A stretch of DNA of 64,000 nt from Gemmatimonas sp. (GCF_027531815.1 NZ_JAPZSK010000005.1:62001-126000), one strand, 5' to 3'; positions 26,712 through 35,308 are shown, counted from the stretch's first letter. Numbers and translations: made by a program. Notes: generated from the letters alone by a model not told the origin.

Positions 26712-26917
26712 GAGGGCTGGCGCACCTTGCAGGTGGAGAAGCCCAGGATCGTGTAGAGCGGGCAGGTGCTCAACGTGGCGGTGAGCAGCGGGATGATGCC
26801 CAGGAATCCCCACGCTGCCTTGGGGCCGGTGAAGGCCATGGACAGCAGGGCAATGCCAAGGGCGAAGCGCAGCGCCCGATCGATCGGTCCGACGTTCTTC
26901 TTGAGCAGGGCAGACAT
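26708..26917 (-). CDS. Small DUF2892 membrane protein, upstream of the sigma gene
   Basis: The protein has 69 residues. The ATG at 26917 precedes KKNVGPIDRALRFALG, the standard DUF2892 opening. Two helices follow (ALLSMAFTGPKAAWGFLGIIPLLTA) and a CPLYTILGFSTCK motif with two cysteines. It is first in a coupled three-gene unit with the ECF sigma and anti-sigma genes, so it may be the membrane sensor or target of that system. Confidence 0.85.
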   Translation of the reverse strand: MSALLKKNVGPIDRALRFALGIALLSMAFTGPKAAWGFLGIIPLLTATLSTCPLYTILGFSTCKVRQPS

Positions 26918-27090
26918 GGCAACGACTCCGGTGAGGGTAGGGAGTGAACGGGTCCCGGACGGGTGCCCGTTGTCCTCATCATGGAGAGCCCAAAGATGGC
27001 CCAAAGGATTCAGGGGTGGGCGCCGGACTTTCCCGTCCCGCCCCGCGGGGCGAATTTCCGGAGTTGGTTTCCCCTACCCCAGACCATTCG

Positions 27091-29280
27091 ATGCGTCGCT
27101 CCGTACTCCTGACCGCCGTGGCGGCGGCCGCCCCCTGGGCCCTGCTCGCGCCCGTGGTGGCCCACGCCCAACCCCGCGCGCTCACCGCGGCCGACTACGC
27201 CCGGGCCGAGAAGTTCCTCGGCTTCAACACGCAGCCCCTCGTCTCCAACACCGGCGTCCAGCCCACGTGGCTCCCCGACGGCCGATTCACCTACCGTGTG
27301 CGGCAGAGCGACGGCACCCAGCCGCTCCTGCTCGTGAACGCCAAGGGGGTGAAGACCAACTGTGCCGCCGCCGGGGCCGCCTGCCCGCCGGAGACACCGC
27401 GCGCGACCCCGCGCAATCGTGGCAATGCCCCCGAAGTGCTCTCCCCCGACGGCAGCAAGGCGGCGTTCATTCGGGACTGGAACCTGTGGGTGCGTGACGT
27501 GGCCACGAACGCGGAAACGCCGGTCACCACCGACGGCGCGCCCGACTACGGCTACGCCACCGACAACGCCGGCTGGGTGCACAGCAACCGCGCCATCCTG
27601 CTCTGGTCCCCCGACTCGAAGAAGATCGCCACCTTCCAGCAGGACCAGCGCAAGACGGGGGAGATGTACCTCGTGCGCTACAAGGTGGGGCACCCCGAGC
27701 TGCTGCAGTGGAAGTACCCACTCCCCGGCGACAGCGCCGTCACCATGATCGAGCGTGTGGTCGTCGATCTCTCGGGCACCGCGCCCAAGGTGGTACGCTT
27801 CAGGATGCCCCCCGACGAGCACCGCAGCTCGGTGTGCGACCACATTGCCTGCGGCGGCAAGCTGTCCGACACGGAGTGGTTCCCCGACGGCAGCAAGGTG
27901 GCATTCCTCAGCAATTCGCGCGATCACAAGATCGCCACGCTGCGCGTGGCCGACGCCGTCACGGGTGACGTGCGCGACGTGCTGCGCGAGGAAGTGGCCA
28001 CGCAGTTCGAAAGCGGCGACGGCGACCAGAACTGGCGCGTGCTCCCCGCCAGCAACGAGGTGATCTGGTTCTCCGAGCGTGACGACTGGGGGCAGCTGTA
28101 CCTCTACGATCTCACCACCGGCACGCTGAAGAACAAGATCACCACCGGCGACGGCACGGTACTCGATCTCCAGCGCATCGACCCCAAGTCGCGCACCATC
28201 TGGTTCACGGCGGCCGGCAAGGAGGCGGGACGCGACCCGTACTTCCGTCATCTCTACCGCGTGCGCATGGACGGCAAGGGGCTCACGCTGCTCACCCCGG
28301 AAGACGGCGACCACAACGTGTCGCTCTCGCCCACCGGGACGCACTTCGTGGACAGCTGGTCGCGCCCCGACCTGCCCCCCACCGCGGTACTGCGCGATGC
28401 GAACAGCGGCAAGCTCATTGCCACGCTGGAGCAGGGGAACATCAGCAAGCTGCTCGCCGCCGGCTGGAAGCCGCCCACGCGCATCACCACCAAGGATCGC
28501 GACGGCAAGTGGGATCTGCACGGGCTCATGTGGACGCCCACCACGCTCGACAGCACGAAGAGGTACCCGATCATCAACTACATCTACCCGGGGCCGCAGG
28601 GGGGCTCGGTGGGGAGCCGGCAGTTCTCGCCCGCCACGCGCGACAACCAGGCGCTGGCCGAGTTGGGCTTCATCGTGGTGGCCATCGACGGCACCGGCAA
28701 CCCGACGCGCTCCAAGTCGTTCCACGACGCCTACTACGGCCGCATGGGCGACAACACGCTCCCCGACCAGATCGCGGCCATGCGTGAACTGGCGCGCCGG
28801 CACGCGTTCATCGATCTCGATCGTGTGGGCATCTGGGGGCACAGCGGCGGCGGCTTCGCCACGGCCGGCGCCTTGTTCCGTTACCCGGACTTCTTCAAGG
28901 TGGGGATCTCCGAGTCGGGCAATCACGACAACCGTAACTACGAAGACGACTGGGGCGAGCGCTATCACGGCCTGCTCGTGCGCAACGGCGCGAGCGACAA
29001 CTACGAGGCCGAGGCCAACCAGACGCTGGCGAAGAACCTCAAGGGCAAGCTGCTGCTCGCGCACGGCACGCTCGACGACAATGTGCCACCCGACAACACG
29101 TACCTGGTGGTGGACGCGCTCATCAAGGCGGGCAAGGATTTCGACCTGCTCATGATTCCCAACGCGGCGCATGGGTTTGGCGCCGCCACCAATTACATGA
29201 TGCGCCGCCGCTGGGATTACTTCGTGCAGCATTTGCTGGGCGCCACGCCGCCCAAGGAGTACGTGATCGGGCCGAAGTAG
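27091..29280 (+). CDS. Dipeptidyl-peptidase IV-like S9 serine peptidase
   Basis: The protein has 729 residues, the full length for S9B enzymes. A signal peptide ending at AHAQP selects the ATG at 27091. The DPP-IV propeller covers about residues 90-480 (WLPDGRFTYRV, SPDGSKAAFIRDWNLWVRD, WSPDSKKIATFQQD, WFSERDDWGQLYLYD). The catalytic domain shows YPGPQGGSVGSRQ, elbow GHSGGGFATA, acid in LDDNVPPDNT and His in AAHGFG. It cleaves dipeptides, usually after Pro or Ala, in the periplasm. Confidence 0.92.
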   Translation: MRRSVLLTAVAAAAPWALLAPVVAHAQPRALTAADYARAEKFLGFNTQPLVSNTGVQPTWLPDGRFTYRVRQSDGTQPLLLVNAKGVKTNCAAAGAACPPETPRATPRNRGNAPEVLSPDGSKAAFIRDWNLWVRDVATNAETPVTTDGAPDYGYATDNAGWVHSNRAILLWSPDSKKIATFQQDQRKTGEMYLVRYKVGHPELLQWKYPLPGDSAVTMIERVVVDLSGTAPKVVRFRMPPDEHRSSVCDHIACGGKLSDTEWFPDGSKVAFLSNSRDHKIATLRVADAVTGDVRDVLREEVATQFESGDGDQNWRVLPASNEVIWFSERDDWGQLYLYDLTTGTLKNKITTGDGTVLDLQRIDPKSRTIWFTAAGKEAGRDPYFRHLYRVRMDGKGLTLLTPEDGDHNVSLSPTGTHFVDSWSRPDLPPTAVLRDANSGKLIATLEQGNISKLLAAGWKPPTRITTKDRDGKWDLHGLMWTPTTLDSTKRYPIINYIYPGPQGGSVGSRQFSPATRDNQALAELGFIVVAIDGTGNPTRSKSFHDAYYGRMGDNTLPDQIAAMRELARRHAFIDLDRVGIWGHSGGGFATAGALFRYPDFFKVGISESGNHDNRNYEDDWGERYHGLLVRNGASDNYEAEANQTLAKNLKGKLLLAHGTLDDNVPPDNTYLVVDALIKAGKDFDLLMIPNAAHGFGAATNYMMRRRWDYFVQHLLGATPPKEYVIGPK

Positions 29281-29285
29281 TCGGG

Positions 29286-29360
29286 GGCAACTCCGAACTC
29301 ACAACCCGAACTCATGACTCGGAACCGATCGGTTTTGAGTCGTGAGTTCGGGTTTCGAGT
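29286..29360. repeat. Word-built hairpin element, copy C (apex 29323-29334)
   Basis: It follows the DPP-IV gene by five bases. GAACTCACAACCCGAACTCA words on the left pair with GAGTCGTGAGTTCGGGTTTC words on the right; the apex AACCGATCGGTT is a perfect palindrome. Confidence 0.75.
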
Positions 29361-29456
29361 TTGGGGTCAGAGTTGGGGTCAGAGTTGGGGTCAGAGTTGG
29401 GGTCAGAGCTGGGGTCAGAGCTGGGGTCAGAGCTGGGGTCAGAGCTGGGGTCAGAG
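29361..29456 (+). repeat. 12-base tandem repeat, eight units
   Basis: The unit is TTGGGGTCAGAG for the first four copies and CTGGGGTCAGAG for the last four, in an unbroken head-to-tail array. Its last unit continues as GGGGTCAGAGCACC; that 14-base end recurs at 29625-29638, on the far side of the inverted-repeat arm at 29470-29610. No gene is recognised here; frames through it encode only low-complexity sequence. Confidence 0.9.
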
Positions 29457-29469
29457 CACCCGTGCACGA

Positions 29470-29610
29470 CACGCCCCGGCTGGCGCCCGCTCACCCCGCT
29501 CGCTGCTCTCTTCGGGGGTGGCCGTGCGCCCTCCGTCGCTCCGCTCCTCCAGGCGCCGGCGTCACCCCCTCAGGGATCCGCTCACGGGGCGGCGGGGCCG
29601 CCGGGGCTGC
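29470..29610. repeat. Left arm of a long inverted-repeat pair
   Basis: This 141-base GC-rich block (from CACGCCCCGGCTGG to CCGGGGCTGC) reappears in reverse complement at 30116-30241 with high identity apart from one internal length difference. It is directly flanked by the 14-base repeat GGGGTCAGAGCACC at 29447-29460 and 29625-29638. Confidence 0.85.
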
Positions 29611-29649
29611 GCCTCTGCGGAACTGGGGTCAGAGCACCGGCGTCGGGGA

Positions 29650-29703
29650 CAACTTTGAACTCACAACCCGAACTCATAACTCGGAACTGATCGGTTTCGG
29701 GTT
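29650..29703. repeat. Word-built hairpin element, copy D (apex 29685-29696)
   Basis: The left arm GAACTCACAACCCGAACTCA matches copy C almost exactly; the apex is AACTGATCGGTT and the right arm is short (TTCGGGTTC). It lies at the 3' end of the small gene at 29722-30000. Confidence 0.7.
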
Positions 29704-29721
29704 CCCGACAGCCCGCGTGCC

Positions 29722-30000
29722 TCAGCGCCCCGGAGCGCCTGTCGGTGCGGGACGGACTTCATGGCAGCGACGCATGATCCGCCTCCGCGCGGGGTCCGGG
29801 AATGACAGGAAGTCCACCGACATCGAGTCGGTTCGCGTCTTCGCGCTGGCATAGGCATCGTGGCACTCGGCGGCATTGTGCACCCCGCGCACGGGTGCCA
29901 CCGCCAGCTTGCCCACCAGCAGTACGAGTCCGAGTGCGAGCGCCGCAGCCATGCCGTAACGCAGCGGACGCGAGTCGTGTGCGGTCGATTGCTGGTTCAC
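29722..30000 (-). CDS. Small single-pass membrane protein of unknown function
   Basis: The protein has 92 residues. A GTG start is preceded by GGGAG six bases upstream. One transmembrane helix (YGMAAALALGLVLLVGKLAVA) is followed by a short outside domain with two cysteines (NAAECHDAYA, IMRRCHEV) that could form a disulfide. I do not recognise the family. The gene lies between the two arms of the long inverted repeat. Confidence 0.55.
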   Translation of the reverse strand: MNQQSTAHDSRPLRYGMAAALALGLVLLVGKLAVAPVRGVHNAAECHDAYASAKTRTDSMSVDFLSFPDPARRRIMRRCHEVRPAPTGAPGR

Positions 30001-30115
30001 AGTGTGCTCCCGCCTCAGGTGATGCGACGATCAGCCGCCTTCACCGTGTAACTCGGCGAGCGGGGGGCCGCGTCACCGCCAGGGTCAGCGCCCCCCCGCG
30101 CCGCCCTGCACCAAT

Positions 30116-30241
30116 GCAGCCCCGGCGGCCCCGCCGCCCCGTGAGCGGATCCCTGAGGGGGTGACGCCGGCGCACGGCAGTGCGCCCGGCCACCCCCGAA
30201 GAGAGCAGCGAACGGGGTGAGCGGGTGCCAGCCGGGGCGTG
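30116..30241. repeat. Right arm of the long inverted-repeat pair
   Basis: Reverse complement of 29470-29610 (GCAGCCCCGGCGGCCCC to CCGGGGCGTG). Compared with the left arm it is shorter by about 15 bases near the middle. The rest of the 374-base gap between the small protein gene and the ATPase gene shows no gene. Confidence 0.85.
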
Positions 30242-30338
30242 TTGCCCGCCACCAAATCGCCGAACGCACCCGGCTGCCGCCCACAACGCGAAACACGTAC
30301 CCACAACCCGCACCCCGAACGCCCCGACCAAGCGAGTG

Positions 30339-30376
30339 TTGTTTTACGCAGAATATTGAGTAATTTTACTCAATAT
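30339..30376 (+). promoter_or_regulatory. Promoter with perfect 24-base palindrome over the ATPase start codon
   Basis: ATATTGAGTAA (30353-30363), TT, then TTACTCAATAT (30366-30376) form a perfect dyad that includes the AT of the start codon at 30375. TTGTTT (30339) and TAATTT (30361), 16 bases apart, are plausible -35 and -10 boxes, and no ribosome site is present. This implies a leaderless message blocked when a protein binds the palindrome. The stretch is strikingly AT-rich for this window. Confidence 0.6.
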
Positions 30377-31580
30377 GACGAGCAAAAAGCGTCCGTTCCA
30401 GCGCCTGGCGGCGGCGACCCTCGCGGCGCGTTTGGCCGAACCTCGCCGATTCATCCAGGTCGTGGCCGGGCCCCGTCAGGTGGGAAAAACGACGCTCGTC
30501 CAGCAGGTCACCGATACCCTCGGGGTACCCGTTCGGAGCGCCAGTGCCGACGAGCCGACGCTCAAGGGCGCCGACTGGATCGCCCAGCAGTGGGACGCCG
30601 CTCGGCTTGCCATCGCCCACGCGGACGGCGCGGTGCTGGTGCTCGACGAAATCCAGAAGATTCCCGGCTGGTCCGATACCGTGAAGCGCCTCTGGGACGA
30701 GGATACCCGGTCGCGGCGCCCGCTGCGCGTGGTCCTCCTCGGTTCGGCTCCGCTGCTGATAGCCCAGGGGCTGGCTGACAGCCTCGCTGGCCGCTTCGAA
30801 ACCATCCCGCTGGCCCACTGGTCGTTCGCCGAAATGCAGAGCGCCTTTGGCTGGTCACTCGACGAGTACCTGTTCTACGGCGGCTATCCTGGCGCGGCCC
30901 CGTTGATTGGCGATCCCACCCGCTGGGCGCGCTACGTGGCCGACAGTCTCATCGAAACCTCGATCTCGCGCGACGTGCTGCTCCTCACGCGCGTCGACAA
31001 GCCCGCCCTCCTGCGCCGCCTCTTCGAACTTGCCTGTCGCTACTCGGGGCAGATCCTGAGCTATACGAAAATGCTGGGGCAGTTGCAGGACGCCGGCAAC
31101 ACCACCACGCTCGCGCACTACCTCGACCTCCTCGCGAGTGCCGGCATGGTGTGCGGACTCCCCAAGTACGCCGGCGACGTTGCCAGAAGTCGCGGCTCGA
31201 GCCCCAAGTTGCAGGTGCTGAACACGGCACTGATGACCGTGACCAGCGGCATCACCATGACCGAGGCGCGCGCCGACCGCGAGTTCTGGGGGCGGCTGGT
31301 GGAGTCCGCTGTCGGCGCCCACCTCGCGAATGCCGCCATGCGCGGCGAATGCACCGTGCACTACTGGCGTGAACGCAATCACGAAGTGGATTTCGTGGTG
31401 CAGGCCGGTCGCACCCTCACCGCCATCGAAGTGAAAAGTGGGCGGGCGCCGCAGGCGCATGCGGGGACCGCCGCCTTCTCGCGGGCGTTTCGGCCAACAC
31501 GGACCCTGCTGGTGGGAGGCGATGGGATCGCCCTCGACGAGTTCCTGACCAGGCCGGTGACGCATTGGCTGGGCGCCTGA
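30375..31580 (+). CDS. AAA-family ATPase with DUF4143 domain
   Basis: The protein has 401 residues. The N-terminal AAA_14 domain has the P-loop GPRQVGKTT and Walker B VLVLDEIQK. The C-terminal DUF4143 domain begins near residue 165, after LAHWSFAEM, and contains the nuclease-like pattern REFWGRLVESAVGAHL and YWRERNHEVDFVVQ ... AIEVKSG, where the D...E-x-K resembles a PD-(D/E)XK site. The family is widespread and mobile in bacteria and archaea, function unknown. Position beside repeats and an AT-rich operator suggests transfer. Confidence 0.88.
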   Translation: MTSKKRPFQRLAAATLAARLAEPRRFIQVVAGPRQVGKTTLVQQVTDTLGVPVRSASADEPTLKGADWIAQQWDAARLAIAHADGAVLVLDEIQKIPGWSDTVKRLWDEDTRSRRPLRVVLLGSAPLLIAQGLADSLAGRFETIPLAHWSFAEMQSAFGWSLDEYLFYGGYPGAAPLIGDPTRWARYVADSLIETSISRDVLLLTRVDKPALLRRLFELACRYSGQILSYTKMLGQLQDAGNTTTLAHYLDLLASAGMVCGLPKYAGDVARSRGSSPKLQVLNTALMTVTSGITMTEARADREFWGRLVESAVGAHLANAAMRGECTVHYWRERNHEVDFVVQAGRTLTAIEVKSGRAPQAHAGTAAFSRAFRPTRTLLVGGDGIALDEFLTRPVTHWLGA

Positions 31581-31596
31581 ACGCGAGAGTCGCCAC

Positions 31597-31670
31597 CCAT
31601 AACTGAAAACCCAAACTCACGACTCAAAACAGATCAGTTTCGAGAGGTGAGTTCGGGTTTTGAGTCATGA
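31597..31670. repeat. Word-built hairpin element, copy E (apex 31628-31639)
   Basis: AAAACCCAAACTCACGACTCA on the left (beginning AACCCAAACTCACGACTC) and GGTGAGTTCGGGTTTTGAGT on the right meet at AACAGATCAGTT. It fills the gap between the convergent ATPase and amidohydrolase genes. Confidence 0.75.
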
Positions 31671-31695
31671 GTGCACGACGACCGTCGACCTCCAA

Positions 31696-34600
31696 CTACG
31701 GCCGAATGCCCGCCCCCGCCACCGGCACCGTGTACGCCCACGGCTGCTTCACCATGGGCTTCTGGCGCGGGTGCACCTCGTCGAGCGTGTTGGCGTCGAA
31801 CAGGCGCCCGTTCACCATCACCATGCGCAGCGTGTTGGTGTTGCGGATGTTCACCAGCGGGTCCTGGTCCAGCACCAGCAGGTCGGCAAACTTGCCGGGC
31901 TCGAGCGAACCGATCTCGCTGCCCAACCCAATGGCCTCGGCGCCCACGATCGTTGCCGCCCGCAGCGCGTCGTGGGTGCTCATGCCCCCCGACTGCACGA
32001 GCCACAGCTCCCAGTGCATCCCCAGCCCCTGCAGCTGCCCGTGGCTGCCAATGCCCACGCGCCCGCCACGCTCGACGGTCTTCGCGAGATCCTCGGCGTG
32101 CTGCCACATGGCGTACTCCTCCTTCACCGCGAAGCCCGCGGGGCCGGGGGCGTTGCCGGCGCCACGACGACGCACCTTGCTGTCGAAGTCCACGGGATGC
32201 GTGAAGCGACGCAGCTTGGCGTCGTCGAGCAGGTTCTCCGTCTGGTAGAACCACCCCTCCCCAAAGGGGCCGCCGTACTCCACCACGAGCGTGGGGGAGT
32301 TCACCACCTGCGTGGCCTTGTACCACTCGAAGACGTCGTCGTACTTGGGCGTGATCGGCAGCGTATGCTCGATGCCGGGGTAGCCATCGATGCCGTGCGT
32401 GATGTTGAGCTTCTGATCGAGCCCGCCCTCGGTGGTGGGCATGATCCCCAGCTCCTTCGCCGCCATGATGATCCACTGCCGCTGCTGCCGGTTGCCGCTC
32501 ATGTACATCTTGAGCGTCTTGGTGTCGTAGTACTTCGCGTAGCGCGTGAGGATGTCCTTCGCGTGCGCGAGGTCCCGCACCGGCTCGCTGCTGAAGACGC
32601 CGGGGCCCGTGGTGTAGATGCGCGGCCCGATCATCTCCCCGTTCTCCACCCGATCGCTGTACGACAGGAAGTCCGTCGTGGCGGTCTGCGGATCGCGCGT
32701 GGTAGTGGTGCCGTAGGCCAGCGTGGCCAGGTACTGCCACGTCTGCGTGTTGTGGATGTTGGGCGTGAGCCACTGCGGGTGATAGTGCGTGTCCACCATG
32801 CCGGGCATGATCACCTTGCCCGTGGCATCGATGATGGTGGCGCCCTCGGGGATGGTCACGCTGCCGCGCGCGCCCACCGCCACGATGCGCTGGTCCTTCA
32901 CCACGATGTCGGCGTTCTCGATGATCTCCTTCCCCTTCATCGTGATCGCCTTGGCGCCACGGAACACCACCGTGCCCTTGGGCAGGTCACGCTGGCCGGC
33001 CACCTCGACGCGCAGCTCGCTCGCCTTGTAGCCGGGCGGGGTCTTCTTGGTGGTGTCAGCCTTGGCGATCGAGTCGGCACGCGCGATGCTGTCCTTCACC
33101 GCCTTCGTGGTGTCGGCACGCAGTCGCGCCTTGCGCTTGTCTTCGACCTTGAGCGAATCGTCCACCACCTTCGCGCGGTCGAGATCGTAGGTGAAGAGCG
33201 AGTTGGCCAGCGCCCAGTGCACCTTGCGCCCGTCGGCCGACCAGGTGGCGAATTCGCCGCCAATGGTGTTGAGCTTCTTCACCGGCACCGGCGCCGCCTC
33301 CGGCGCGGCGACACTCACCGTGGGCGCCGTCGCACCGACGAGGGGGACGGTGACGGTGTACAAGTCCATGCCCACCGTGGCCAGCGCCTGATCGCCATTG
33401 GGTGACATCACGATGAGCGAGGCGGGCGGCGCCGACGGCGTGGGCTCCATGTCGTGCCCATCGTCGAGGTGCATGCCCTGGCTCACAGGACGCGCGCCGC
33501 GACCACCAAAGGTGAGCTTGGCTTCCTTGGCCACCAGCGCGCCGTCCAGGTTCCCCGCGTTCGGCGGCATGGGCCCGGTGACGCGCAGGTGGGTCTTGAG
33601 ATCGGTCCCGTCCCAACGGAACGACTGCAACCCGCCACTGAAGCTGTAGGCGAAGATGCGCGTGGTGTCCTTCGTGAAGTGCGGCGCACTCATACCGCCG
33701 GCGGGCATGATGAGATTCACCGCGCCGCCGGTGGCCGGCAACCACACCAACTCGGCGGCCGCAGGACCAAAGAAAGCACCGCCCGCTTCCTGCATTTCGC
33801 GCGCGGCGGCACGCGACGCCACCAGACGCGTGCCGGTGGGGGCCCACGCCAGGTCGGTGTACAGCCCGGCCACGGTGGTGAGGGCGCGTGTGCGCCACAC
33901 GCCCTTGGCGTCACGATCGGCGCGCATGATCTGGCCACCGCGCGCGTCTTCCCACGTCACGTACGCGAGCGACTTGCCATCGGGGGCCCACACGGGGCTG
34001 AACTCGCCGCTCGCCGCGTTCGACACGCGCGCGGGCTTCATGTCGGCGAACGCCATCACGTACAGGCGATCGAGCGCCGTGAACGCCAGCGACTTGCCGT
34101 CGGGCGACGGCTGCAGGTCGCGAATCTGCCGCGCCGTGAACGTGGGCGTGGTGTCCACCTTGTACGCGAACTTCACCTCGGGGGCCAGCTCCAACTTCAC
34201 TTCGGCGGTGAAGGGGATCTTCACGGGCGCCGTCTTGTCGATGGGCACGCGCCAGAATTCCCCGCCGTAGCTCACGACGATGGCCTTCGAGTCGGGGGTG
34301 AAGGCATAGCCCGGGTAGGCATCCATGGGCGCGCGCGACTCCATGTCGTCGCGCTGCACGGGGAACGCCAGCCACTCCTCCTGCTGCGTCTCGAGGTTGC
34401 GACGCATGAGCCCCGTCTTGGTCTCGAAGCGCGTGGCGTACACGAGCCACTTGCCATCGGGGGAGAGCGCCGGGCGCGCGCCCGAGCCGTAGCGCGTGCT
34501 CATCTGCGACACGCGGCCGTTCTCGCGGTCCCACACGGCCAGCTGGTACTGGGGGCCGATGCTGTTGTACTGCCAGTCACCGGTGCGCGTGGCGAACCAA

Positions 34601-35238
34601 ATGAAGCGCGGATTGCTGCCGAAGGCGGCGCCCATCTGCTTCTGCGTCGGCGGGGCGGCCGGCTGGGTACTGAGCGGGACGCCGTTGCCCCCATCCACGT
34701 GATACATCCACAGCTTGGCAATGCCGCCCAGGCCACCGCTGCGCGAGGCCACGATGTACTTGCCGTCGGGGGAGTACTCGGGGGAGACGTAGAGGTTGTT
34801 GTTCCCCTTGGTCACCTGCGTGCTGTCGCGCGTGTCGAGCGCCAGCGTCCACACGTTGTCGCCCCCCGACCGGTCGGAGACGAACACCACCGACTTGCCG
34901 TCGGGTGCGTAGCGCGGCTGGGCATCGTACGCCATGCCGCTGGTGAGCCGCGTGGCGGTGCCGCCGGTGATCGGCATGGTGTACAGGTCACCCAGCAGGT
35001 CGAAGACGAGCGTCTGCCCGTCGGGCGACACATCGACGCTCATCCACGTGCCCTTGCTCGTGGTGAAGGTGTGGGTGCGTGCGGCCTTGAGGGGGAGACC
35101 GGCCGAGGGCGGCGCTGGCTGCGCCGAGAGCGACGCGCTCGCGAGCGCGGTGGCGGCCAGCATTCCCGCCGCCAGTGCGCGCGGCCGGGACAGGATACCC
35201 GCCGCCAGTGCGCGCGGCCGGGAGAGGAAGGGGTGCAT
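31696..35238 (-). CDS. Secreted TolB-propeller/amidohydrolase fusion protein
   Basis: The protein has 1180 residues with an AAGGA ribosome site six bases before the ATG. After the signal peptide, residues about 50-700 carry TolB/PD40 propeller repeats (VSPDGQTLVFDLLGDLY, YAPDGKSVVFVSDRSGGDN, WAPDGKSLAYVTWED). The C-terminal third is a metal-dependent amidohydrolase: HxH motif VDTHYHPQW, GIEHTL, IGSHGQLQGLG, and an LLVLDQDPL end. Substrates are often imides, lactams or peptides; here unknown. The signal peptide contains an 11-residue duplication (LSRPRALAAG twice). Confidence 0.9.
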   Translation of the reverse strand: MHPFLSRPRALAAGILSRPRALAAGMLAATALASASLSAQPAPPSAGLPLKAARTHTFTTSKGTWMSVDVSPDGQTLVFDLLGDLYTMPITGGTATRLTSGMAYDAQPRYAPDGKSVVFVSDRSGGDNVWTLALDTRDSTQVTKGNNNLYVSPEYSPDGKYIVASRSGGLGGIAKLWMYHVDGGNGVPLSTQPAAPPTQKQMGAAFGSNPRFIWFATRTGDWQYNSIGPQYQLAVWDRENGRVSQMSTRYGSGARPALSPDGKWLVYATRFETKTGLMRRNLETQQEEWLAFPVQRDDMESRAPMDAYPGYAFTPDSKAIVVSYGGEFWRVPIDKTAPVKIPFTAEVKLELAPEVKFAYKVDTTPTFTARQIRDLQPSPDGKSLAFTALDRLYVMAFADMKPARVSNAASGEFSPVWAPDGKSLAYVTWEDARGGQIMRADRDAKGVWRTRALTTVAGLYTDLAWAPTGTRLVASRAAAREMQEAGGAFFGPAAAELVWLPATGGAVNLIMPAGGMSAPHFTKDTTRIFAYSFSGGLQSFRWDGTDLKTHLRVTGPMPPNAGNLDGALVAKEAKLTFGGRGARPVSQGMHLDDGHDMEPTPSAPPASLIVMSPNGDQALATVGMDLYTVTVPLVGATAPTVSVAAPEAAPVPVKKLNTIGGEFATWSADGRKVHWALANSLFTYDLDRAKVVDDSLKVEDKRKARLRADTTKAVKDSIARADSIAKADTTKKTPPGYKASELRVEVAGQRDLPKGTVVFRGAKAITMKGKEIIENADIVVKDQRIVAVGARGSVTIPEGATIIDATGKVIMPGMVDTHYHPQWLTPNIHNTQTWQYLATLAYGTTTTRDPQTATTDFLSYSDRVENGEMIGPRIYTTGPGVFSSEPVRDLAHAKDILTRYAKYYDTKTLKMYMSGNRQQRQWIIMAAKELGIMPTTEGGLDQKLNITHGIDGYPGIEHTLPITPKYDDVFEWYKATQVVNSPTLVVEYGGPFGEGWFYQTENLLDDAKLRRFTHPVDFDSKVRRRGAGNAPGPAGFAVKEEYAMWQHAEDLAKTVERGGRVGIGSHGQLQGLGMHWELWLVQSGGMSTHDALRAATIVGAEAIGLGSEIGSLEPGKFADLLVLDQDPLVNIRNTNTLRMVMVNGRLFDANTLDEVHPRQKPMVKQPWAYTVPVAGAGIRP

Positions 35239-35308
35239 GGGTCGTCCTTGGGGAAAGAGGCTACGCGTACTCTACAGTGCAACAGTGCCGCTCACTAGAT
35301 TTCGGCCA

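Noticed and set aside
29361-29456. A repeat-protein gene encoded by the 12-base array
   Set aside because: Frames through the array give low-complexity peptides without ribosome sites or family motifs, and the array is far better explained as DNA repeats.
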